Positions 57,005 through 64,000 of a stretch of DNA of 64,000 nucleotides are shown piece after piece. Source of the stretch: Legionella sp. PATHC035 (GTDB taxonomy: Bacteria; Pseudomonadota; Gammaproteobacteria; Legionellales; Legionellaceae). The DNA lies in NCBI RefSeq assembly GCF_026191115.1, contig NZ_JAPHOT010000001.1, positions 2,299,501-2,363,500 on the forward strand, given 5' to 3'. The position numbers and the translations under genes are program-made. Positions within the stretch are counted from its first letter, which is position 1; every line of letters starts with the position of its first letter. The notes under the pieces were generated by a model. It did no database searches and was not told the origin of the DNA. It saw nothing but the letters and a program-made list of their open reading frames with translations.

Positions 57005-57397
57005 ATGACAATGGCGTGTATGATAGGTGGCGAGGTGATGACTCCGGGCCCCATTGATGTATGCAAAATGCCCCCGCGCGGAACGCCTAACCCGTTTATG
57101 AATATTGGTACCTGGCTGATGTGTGTTGATTTCGTGCCCACGGTTTTAATCAACGCATCCCCAAGCTGTAATACAGGAACTATTATTCCTGAGTCGAATG
57201 GAGATCAAGCGGGGACCATGGGAGGCGTTCTTTCAGGAACATTTATGGCTTTAGTGACCCCATTAACGGGTGCCTTTAATGTACTTTTAGATGGCTTACC
57301 CGCAAATAATCTAGGGATGACGGACACTTTTTCAAATGATACAAACACCATGGGCATTTATTCAGTGCCCTCACAAACAGACGTTATTGCGCTGTAA
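57005..57397 (+). CDS. DUF4150 PAAR-like spike-tip protein
   Basis: A 130-residue DUF4150 protein, a PAAR-like cap for the VgrG spike. MIGGEVMTPGPIDVCKMPP, GTPNPFMNIG and the paired small-residue motifs typical of PAAR-like proteins are present. PAAR-like tips sharpen the spike and carry cargo. No C-terminal toxin domain is fused. It starts five bases after the DUF3540 stop with an AGGATAAA site. Confidence 0.82.
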   Translation: MTMACMIGGEVMTPGPIDVCKMPPRGTPNPFMNIGTWLMCVDFVPTVLINASPSCNTGTIIPESNGDQAGTMGGVLSGTFMALVTPLTGAFNVLLDGLPANNLGMTDTFSNDTNTMGIYSVPSQTDVIAL

Positions 57398-57519
57398 ATA
57401 GGGGGCCTGGGTTGGGCGTAAGCCGTACCTCGCTGGGTTATTAACAGGATTAAAGTTCAACCAGCCGCTTGCCCTGAGCTTAGCCCGCCTTTGATTAATC
57501 TCACTACGGTCTGATTGCT

Positions 57520-58044
57520 TTATAAGTGAGGTTTAATTTGGTCATATACGGAAGCTTCTATCCCAATATGGAAAAAGCCGTCGAAAGCATGTAAGGGTAC
57601 GTCCATTACTTGCGCAAAAGTATGATAGATAGAATTACTATTAATAGTGGCAGATAAAGGAATAGTGAATCCAGCGAATGGATAATCAAGATCCAAGTCG
57701 TTAATTGCCTTCACCGCGTTTATTGCGCGTAACCAATGGTGCACACAATCCTCTTTTTGATACATGGTGAAGTAGGCATGAATAGGCAGTGCAAAAGAAC
57801 TGAGTGGTAAACCATGTTGATGCGCGAACCGGGGATCATAAGTAAGGCCAAATGCCCTTAAACTATGGTCTCTGCGGTAGCCAATAGGGACAATGCATCC
57901 AGTACTTCGTGACATAGCAAGGCCATGCAATTGGGCGATTACCGTATTTCGCTCCAGATCTCTTAAAATCCAAAAGTCATGCACAAAACGATTCAAATAA
58001 GGAATGGGTAAACGAAACATAGCCGCTTGAATGCAATAGGTCAT
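57520..58044 (-). CDS. Small protein beside the T6SS spike genes
   Basis: A 174-residue protein I cannot place in a family with confidence. It begins with a HDFWILRDLERNTVIAQLHG strand-turn-strand unit and carries several histidines (H23, H40, H75, H89). There is no signal peptide or transmembrane helix. A GGGAG site lies seven bases before the ATG. It faces the PAAR-like gene convergently and ends the T6SS region. A cargo or immunity protein is possible by position alone. Nothing shows an active site clearly. Confidence 0.55.
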   Translation of the reverse strand: MTYCIQAAMFRLPIPYLNRFVHDFWILRDLERNTVIAQLHGLAMSRSTGCIVPIGYRRDHSLRAFGLTYDPRFAHQHGLPLSSFALPIHAYFTMYQKEDCVHHWLRAINAVKAINDLDLDYPFAGFTIPLSATINSNSIYHTFAQVMDVPLHAFDGFFHIGIEASVYDQIKPHL

Positions 58045-58232
58045 AAAAATCTCCCGTTCGGTCCTGTCCCTGATTGAATTTCCTAATCTTTTTTTTCGTT
58101 ATCCCTCATATATTGAGTATAGGAGCTATTTCGTATTGGGTAACAGTCCTGTTTTGTGAAGTATGAACTTAAGAAAGCGTTAAGGATTAATGTGCTAAAA
58201 TTGTACAATCCAACCAATATTAGATAATTGAA

Positions 58233-59063
58233 ATGGCAAGTCCTCTGTCCAGGCTATCTGGATTCAATAAAGATGTGCGTTTACGATTGAAGAACGCAAT
58301 ACGTAGCATTCTAAGCTTAGATGAAGAATATATCAGCTACGATTGCTATAACGCATTTGATATTTTAAAAAAGGCTGTCTGGCAAGCAGAAATTGTTAGC
58401 CGGCGTACTGATATAAAACATTCTGTTTTAGATTTTCTCACCGACGACGACTTATTTAGAGTAATTGCGGAATTTGAAAAATCACTTCCCAAGGTTTTGG
58501 CAGAGATCGAAGAAATGAAGGCGAAGGTGGTGGCTCTTAAGCCGCTAGAACAACAAAATCAAGAAATAAAAAATAGGAAGACAGAGGCCGATCGAACAAT
58601 TGATAGTAAGCAAAGAATATTGGATAAGACCCCCATTCCTAAGGAACCTGGAGGCTGGAGTAAGTTTATTGCCGATAAGAGCCCTGGACCATTTAAGAGT
58701 CTATTCTTATTACTTGTACCCCAAAAATCAATCGAGGCGGCGCAAAAACTATGTGATGACTATGAATTGGCATCGCAGACTCGGGAAAGATTAGTTGTTG
58801 AAATCGAAACCTTAAGAAGGGAGAATACAACGTTAAAGACTGATTTGGATTCAAAAGACGAGCAAATTAAGGGGCTCAAATCGACGCAACAATTTCTTAA
58901 TCAATCCGAAAAAAACCTAACAACTTTGCAAGAAAATCTTAAGGTACTCAAAGAAAATGCTGCTATTCTAATACCTTCTGAACAACAAGAGCATATGGCT
59001 CAAACTCTAGCGCAGAAACAAAATGAGGAGGACGATGATTTGCAGTTTTCCATGGAGATGTAA
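58233..59063 (+). CDS. Hypothetical coiled-coil protein
   Basis: A 276-residue protein. The N-terminal 90 residues are helical and mixed. A long coiled coil runs from about residue 95 to 250, broken by a Pro/Gly-rich turn (KTPIPKEPGGW, around 135). The end is acidic (NEEDDDLQFSMEM), like the glutamate-rich tail of Dot/Icm substrates. The ribosome site is weak. A short hairpin follows the stop. Function is unknown. Confidence 0.62.
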   Translation: MASPLSRLSGFNKDVRLRLKNAIRSILSLDEEYISYDCYNAFDILKKAVWQAEIVSRRTDIKHSVLDFLTDDDLFRVIAEFEKSLPKVLAEIEEMKAKVVALKPLEQQNQEIKNRKTEADRTIDSKQRILDKTPIPKEPGGWSKFIADKSPGPFKSLFLLLVPQKSIEAAQKLCDDYELASQTRERLVVEIETLRRENTTLKTDLDSKDEQIKGLKSTQQFLNQSEKNLTTLQENLKVLKENAAILIPSEQQEHMAQTLAQKQNEEDDDLQFSMEM

Positions 59064-59086
59064 CTCATTGGTCACAAGCCAATGAG
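59064..59086 (+). terminator. Short hairpin after the coiled-coil gene
   Basis: CTCATTGG (59064-59071) pairs with CCAATGAG (59079-59086), starting directly after the stop codon. No T-run follows, so its use as a terminator is uncertain. Confidence 0.4.
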
Positions 59087-59178
59087 AACCCTGAGATTAA
59101 ACTTGTGACGTTTTCGTTGGGTCGATTAACTGCAAAACAGGACTTGCTTTCAGGATAACAGTTAAAACAACCCCATTA

Positions 59179-62100
59179 TTAACATAAGCTATGCCTTGCC
59201 CCTAAATCTACTGATGGAATACTTGTATGGTGTTGTTTTTTCGTATTGAACAGCCCATGAGACCTTAATGATGCGCTAACCTCAATATTTTGATTCACCT
59301 CAGTGTGGCCTTCAATTGCTATACGATGATCAACGGGTAAGCGGTGATTATTTTCTGCGTTGTTATTATCCTCTCCTGGATTGCTGATAATCTCAATATC
59401 CGTTTCGGAATGATTATCAAACTCTGCAAAGGGACCAAACTCTGAATCGCTGGGAGTCCCTGAATGATTATCCAGTTCATGGTCTATTTTTTTCTGAGCA
59501 TTGGTTTGACTTCGCACTTGTTCACGCAAGTATTCAGCCACTTCAGTTTGATTGCTTGCCGTTGCTTTATTAACAGCTATTTTTAATGATTTCTTTTCCG
59601 GTGAATGGGTTGAACGTTCACATAAATAACGAACAATATCGGGTTTTTTATGTGTTACTGCTAAAATTAATGCCTTCTCAACAGTACGTTGGTTGAGCGC
59701 GCTCATTTCATAAGTACAGATACATTCAACACTATCCAGTTTTCCCATTTTCACTGCGAGCAAAAATGACTCTCTTATAGCCTGGTTACTTGGAGCATGC
59801 TGAGGTGAACGACATAATGCAATAAATAGTTCTACCTGGTCATTTTTCACAGTCTCCAGCAATGCTTGATTGACACCGTGCTGGGTCGGCTGATTTGGGG
59901 TAGTCATGGAGCAAAAAAATTGAACAGGTTCTCGTTTTCCTGCTTTTGCTGCCGCTACCAGCCCATGGTTTATTGAAGATTGGTTTGGTGGGTTAGGGGA
60001 TAAATGACATAAATGACTGATAATGTCCATATGCCCGTAGATACTTGCTTGTGCTAAGGCTTCTCCAAGTAGTGCTGGGTGTAAGTGTTTAGGAGACTCA
60101 CAAAGGCTTTGAACCACGGCTAAATTACCATCTTGGCACGCTTTTATAAATAGGCGCTGAATGGTCTGCGCCCGAGGGGAATTAGTTGATAAAAGGCAAA
60201 GTTTTTTCATAGCCTCCAGCTGCATGGTATTTGCGGCGTGGGTCAATGCTTTTTCAATTGCCACAAGGGATGGGGGGTTGTCCTCTGATTGAGCAATAAA
60301 TAGGGCGATATCCCAATGCCCTAGTTCAATCGCTGCCTGAAACAGCTTATTAATCCCTGATTGTTTGGGCATATTATCCGCAGAATCATAAAACAATTGA
60401 ATAATACCCAGTTGATCATAGGTAATTGCCGCATTGAGAATCTGCATCAGTTCCGTTGAGGATGGCTCATAATCATAGCTGTTTAAAAGATACTTGATAA
60501 CCTCTAACTGGCCTTGTTCTGCTGCCAGGAAAATTATTTTTTCGAGCTCAGCTGAGCTCAATTGTGTTTTATTGTTTCGACAAAGATGATCTACAACGCG
60601 CCATTGATTTGATCTTGCCGCAGTTCTTATCGCTTGATTCAATGCGTTGGGGGCAATTTGATCTTCTAAAAGAGCAATTAAACCCAAATTGCCATGTTGT
60701 GCCGCTTTGATAAAAATTGTTTTGCCTTCATATTCTTTTGCTGCCCAATTAAGTCGTCGTATCGGCTCATCTTCTAAATGTTTAAGAATTTGTTTTCTGA
60801 TGAACTCATCATCGATGACGGCAAGAATTTCAATCAAAACCCGTTCGTACTCACTGACTTCATCAGCAACTACCGGACTTAAAGACAGGGCATCGATAAA
60901 GGCATTTAAATCAAAATGTTGCCCGTGACAAAGGAAGGCGGCTTGAGCTACTTTTGCTTGCAAAGCATATTTGTTATCGAGTTCGTACTTTGCTTGTGGT
61001 TTGATTAAATCCAATACGCTCAGTTTGCGAGTTGCATGAAGCCAGGTATCTTCGATGAGATGATAATTGTGACTACTCCATGCAGATTGGCTCGTTTGCG
61101 CGATAATGCACGAATTCAGGTGTTGCTTTATGGCTTCACTTTTTTGGTCGATGATTCGCCCGCAATCTGGGTATTTTCTTAACCGGCGCAGTAATTTTTC
61201 GTCCTCCAGCAGCATCGGATGGAGCGCAAGGTTATCGAGAATTGCCTCAAATACACGTTGAGTCACTGGATTTTTTTCCTTAGACAACATCGAAAATAAG
61301 GCCATCAACTGAAAAATAATTTCGGGATCCGAGGTATGTTCCTCGGTGATTTGTTGAATGAAGCGAGTCACATGTTCTTCATTGATATGCTCTAAAAGCT
61401 TCGGTTTATAGGGTAATAGATAAAATACTGCACCTTCATTATTGGATAAAAGTTGTTGTGCGCTATCATCATCGATTAAATGAGCTAAGTGTTCCAAGGT
61501 TTGAGGAGAATATTCCCGAGCAACAATCGGAATAATGATAGGTAACTCATGCGCAATAACTTCAGGTTGATTTAAGGTATGGTTTAAGGTGTGTAACCAT
61601 TTTGAATTTTTTTGTTCCTCTGAAGTGATTGCCGCGATCAGAAATTGTTGGCCAAAGAGTTTGTGTAACGCTAAAAAATTGGTTGGTTTTAAGGAAAATT
61701 GCAACGGGGAATCTGTTCGAGGAATATCCTTTAATTCATTCTTGCTCAAAGTTCCGTCGAGTGCATAGTGCTGAAATGCTGGCTCATCGCTTCGTGTTTG
61801 TTTCGCTGCTTCCAGGAGGGGCTTGGTTTCCGGAAAGTGATTGAGTAGAGCAAATAAGTGAAAAATTTCATTGTCTTCCGAGTACAAAGTAAATAAATGG
61901 TATTTGAGAAAGTCATGAAATAAATAGGTTTGCAGAATTTGTTTCGTGGTGACATTACGCTGTAAAAGCCAGAGTATTAATGCAGCAAACAATTCGGGTT
62001 CGCTGACCCATTCTCGACATAATCCAATGATTCCTAGTGGATTTTTTTGATTGGCTAATTGTTCGGTTAAACGAATTAAATGGTTTTCAACTCGTTTAAT

Positions 62101-62580
62101 TGCCTCCTTATGTTTTAGTTCATGCAACTCAAGCACAACACGTTTTTGAATTTCTGGATGATTTTTAAATAAAGCTTCATTGCCTTGATAAAAAGACAGG
62201 AGTTTGTTTTTATTTGTCTTCAATAAGGCAAAAAATAATTCATTCCATCGAGCGCCCAGATACGGCATTTCCGGTTGAGATTTAGATAATAGGTATTTCA
62301 ACGTGATTAAAAATATAGAACTTGCCGAATCTTCAACAAATTTTTGACTGCAAAATTCAAGATAATCCATAAACACTTGGTGTTGTTCTAATTGGTCTAT
62401 GAGCTCATCTGTTTTTTGTTTATTTAATTTGGCAATGCGTACCTCAGCCAAAAGTCTTCGGTGTGTTGTTTTTGCTTGGATTTGTTCTGATTCGAGAAGA
62501 TCTCTGGAAAGGTAGTGATCGGAAAGATGAAGTAATTCTTCATTGGCATGAAGCCAGTTAAATAGCTCATTAATGATCAT
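59179..62580 (-). CDS. Giant ankyrin-repeat protein
   Basis: An 1133-residue protein. The N-terminal 580 residues are helical and unrecognised. From about 600 to 1010 there are at least ten ankyrin-type repeats of 30-35 residues, with signatures such as GHWDIALFIAQSE, GHMDIISHLCHLS and KKPDIVRYLCERS. The last 120 residues are polar with acidic patches and probably disordered. There is no signal peptide. Very large ankyrin proteins of this kind are a hallmark of intracellular bacteria and are often secreted into the host. This is the longest protein outside the T6SS locus. Confidence 0.78.
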   Translation of the reverse strand: MIINELFNWLHANEELLHLSDHYLSRDLLESEQIQAKTTHRRLLAEVRIAKLNKQKTDELIDQLEQHQVFMDYLEFCSQKFVEDSASSIFLITLKYLLSKSQPEMPYLGARWNELFFALLKTNKNKLLSFYQGNEALFKNHPEIQKRVVLELHELKHKEAIKRVENHLIRLTEQLANQKNPLGIIGLCREWVSEPELFAALILWLLQRNVTTKQILQTYLFHDFLKYHLFTLYSEDNEIFHLFALLNHFPETKPLLEAAKQTRSDEPAFQHYALDGTLSKNELKDIPRTDSPLQFSLKPTNFLALHKLFGQQFLIAAITSEEQKNSKWLHTLNHTLNQPEVIAHELPIIIPIVAREYSPQTLEHLAHLIDDDSAQQLLSNNEGAVFYLLPYKPKLLEHINEEHVTRFIQQITEEHTSDPEIIFQLMALFSMLSKEKNPVTQRVFEAILDNLALHPMLLEDEKLLRRLRKYPDCGRIIDQKSEAIKQHLNSCIIAQTSQSAWSSHNYHLIEDTWLHATRKLSVLDLIKPQAKYELDNKYALQAKVAQAAFLCHGQHFDLNAFIDALSLSPVVADEVSEYERVLIEILAVIDDEFIRKQILKHLEDEPIRRLNWAAKEYEGKTIFIKAAQHGNLGLIALLEDQIAPNALNQAIRTAARSNQWRVVDHLCRNNKTQLSSAELEKIIFLAAEQGQLEVIKYLLNSYDYEPSSTELMQILNAAITYDQLGIIQLFYDSADNMPKQSGINKLFQAAIELGHWDIALFIAQSEDNPPSLVAIEKALTHAANTMQLEAMKKLCLLSTNSPRAQTIQRLFIKACQDGNLAVVQSLCESPKHLHPALLGEALAQASIYGHMDIISHLCHLSPNPPNQSSINHGLVAAAKAGKREPVQFFCSMTTPNQPTQHGVNQALLETVKNDQVELFIALCRSPQHAPSNQAIRESFLLAVKMGKLDSVECICTYEMSALNQRTVEKALILAVTHKKPDIVRYLCERSTHSPEKKSLKIAVNKATASNQTEVAEYLREQVRSQTNAQKKIDHELDNHSGTPSDSEFGPFAEFDNHSETDIEIISNPGEDNNNAENNHRLPVDHRIAIEGHTEVNQNIEVSASLRSHGLFNTKKQHHTSIPSVDLGARHSLC

Positions 62581-63198
62581 CTTTTGGCTCGAGCGGGTAA
62601 AGTTGGTATAAGATGTACTACAAATGAGCTCTAGTCAAGATATTATTTGGGCTTTAAGATGATAATTTGGGCTTGGTGTTGCCTAAATATATGCTTTACC
62701 TAAAATGAATATAAACAGGAATTAAATTGACCAAAATAAAATAAGCATTGAGCAAATAGAGGGGGGTTAAATATTCTGAAGATCAATGGAACATCTTTCA
62801 TCAGATCCTAACTCAGTAGAGAGGCCTACAGCACTCGCCGGACCAAAGGGGAACAGGAAGGTCTGCTGCATGAAGGTCTTCTCAATCTAAATATCTAAAG
62901 TAAATTATGGGCTTGTGAGTCTAGTGGAAATAAAAAAATTAAGTCTGATTAATGGGCATAATCAGACTTCTATGCAGACTAATACGAGGAGAGTCACCAC
63001 ATCCTTGTGGTATAGCTTCTTCCATGATGCTATAAATTCCCTGTAAGACATCCACTGTCATTCCTCGTTGATTTTAAGCATAACAAACTGTCCTCAATTA
63101 TCATCGCTTTTTTATCTCATATTCGTGTAAGAAATTTCTCAAAGTGAAAGGACAACAAATCCTTATCAATTTTTAAAATTGAGATAAAATCTGCGAAG
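62581..63198. other. Intergenic region of 618 bases
   Basis: This stretch holds no recognisable gene. It contains one clean terminator hairpin (62941-62969) and otherwise A+T-rich sequence. No tRNA, small-RNA signature or repeat was identified. Confidence 0.5.
62941..62969 (-). terminator. Intrinsic terminator
   Basis: AAGTCTGATTA (62941-62951) pairs perfectly with TAATCAGACTT (62959-62969) around seven bases. On the minus strand it is followed by a T-run, the classic form. It probably ends the transcript of the gene at 63199-63984. Confidence 0.65.
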
Positions 63199-63984
63199 CT
63201 AACTCCATTGTTCAATTGCCGCAAACGGTACAAATACTTTCAGGCTTCCCCAGGAATTACTCCAGAATACATCACCATCAGTTCCGTCGCCATCCGAGTA
63301 TCCCCACACCCATAAGTTATACAAACGATCACTCGTTGCTTGAAAATAAAGTGTACTTTGGGCTACGGGAAATAATTCGTCGTCATCTGAGTTGGAGTGA
63401 TCTTCAGACCAACCGGTTCCATCACTCCATAGTTGAAAGCGGGGATCTTGTTCAATCCGAACATCATTACCATTAAAATCAAAACTAATGATCCGAATTG
63501 CAAGATAGCCATCACTATGTGCAGTAGGGCCCAAATTGGACCAATCGTGCCATGCAAAACTGTATTTTATAAAGGGCGAAAAACGAACCCAGGTACTCTC
63601 TGCAATTGGTCTAAAAAATATCCCCACACCGGAAGCGCCCAATGCGGTCCCCCCACTGAAAACACTGTAGTCAGCGATAAAGCGACCATCTGCCTTAGAT
63701 GCCTCTGCTTGGCCTCCTGTATTATCATGAACTAAGGAGTCAAAGGTCCATTCAAAATCATAAGGAGGGGCGGTCACAATAAGCAATGAGCCACTTTTTA
63801 TTTTGGGTTTTATTTTAGGATAGGTGGGTAAAACTAATTTAGTCTTTGAATGCTCGGATATTTTCCGCAATTCCTTGAGACTTTTTTGTGCCTCTTTATC
63901 TTCATAAATGAGTTTCGCTAAAGGGTTAAAAATGGTGGTATAATGCTTTAATTTTTCCGCATTGATCGACTCACGTAAGTCCAT
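63199..63984 (-). CDS. Beta-rich hypothetical protein at window edge
   Basis: A 261-residue protein of unknown family. The first 70 residues are basic and helical; the rest is rich in aromatic residues, Ser, Asp and Gly with a clear strand pattern (for example SFAWHDWSNLG and NLWVWGYSDGDG), suggesting a beta-sandwich or lectin-like fold. An ATG is available at 63984 with no clear ribosome site, and the window ends 16 bases later, so the true start may lie outside. No signal peptide is seen in the part available. Confidence 0.6.
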   Translation of the reverse strand: MDLRESINAEKLKHYTTIFNPLAKLIYEDKEAQKSLKELRKISEHSKTKLVLPTYPKIKPKIKSGSLLIVTAPPYDFEWTFDSLVHDNTGGQAEASKADGRFIADYSVFSGGTALGASGVGIFFRPIAESTWVRFSPFIKYSFAWHDWSNLGPTAHSDGYLAIRIISFDFNGNDVRIEQDPRFQLWSDGTGWSEDHSNSDDDELFPVAQSTLYFQATSDRLYNLWVWGYSDGDGTDGDVFWSNSWGSLKVFVPFAAIEQWS

Positions 63985-64000
63985 CTTTTTTTTGAGCTCT

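Overview
The window is about 40% G+C. It looks like a Legionella (or close Legionellaceae) chromosome. This is inferred from the A+T-rich gammaproteobacterial coding style, the many stand-alone host-directed-looking proteins (ankyrin, coiled-coil, SH2-like, Cys-His hydrolase-like) with acidic C-termini as in Dot/Icm substrates, and core genes typical of the genus (glutaminase, FIST/GGDEF pair, GH18 chitinase, hemerythrin-like protein). No rRNA, tRNA, CRISPR array, integrase or intact insertion sequence was recognised.

Layout. Positions 1-8.4 kb hold an EAL phosphodiesterase, a glutaminase and several effector-like proteins. Positions 8.5-12.2 kb hold a Cys/His hydrolase-like protein and a two-gene nitric-oxide/cyclic-di-GMP module (FIST sensor plus PAS-PAS-GGDEF). 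Positions 12.2-32.7 kb are accessory. They contain a phosphodiester glycosidase homologue, a secreted chitinase, a papain/transglutaminase-like protein, a Tat-exported hemerythrin-like protein, three tandem ankyrin/coiled-coil paralogues, an SH2-like protein, an ALS-like/aldehyde dehydrogenase operon, a frameshifted gene, an aminopropyltransferase-like protein, a VWA protein, YjbQ, and a divergent LysR/azoreductase pair.

Positions 33.0-57.4 kb form a nearly complete type VI secretion system (T6SS). Minus-strand genes run, in order of transcription, vgrG, then tssB-tssC-hcp-tssE-tssF-tssG, then tssJ-tssK-tssL-tssM-tssA. A plus-strand module follows: DUF2169-pentapeptide, pentapeptide, DUF3540 and PAAR-like DUF4150. 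TssB/TssC form the sheath, Hcp the tube, VgrG and the PAAR-like protein the spike, TssE/F/G/K the baseplate, TssJ/L/M the envelope complex, and TssA the assembly cap. The ClpV (TssH) unfoldase is missing from the window. A plus-strand pair (outer-membrane barrel and a repeat-rich secreted protein) sits between the two minus-strand T6SS blocks, and small palindromic repeats separate tssM from tssL and tssF from tssE.

Positions 57.5-64 kb hold a small protein next to the T6SS spike genes (possible cargo), a coiled-coil protein, a giant ankyrin-repeat protein and a beta-rich protein at the edge. The points most worth following are the T6SS in a Legionella-like genome, its missing ClpV, the degenerate TssM P-loop, the SH2-like protein, and two divergent genes sharing an NTAN1/CheD-type Cys-His signature. 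All family calls were made by eye from motifs, without database searches.
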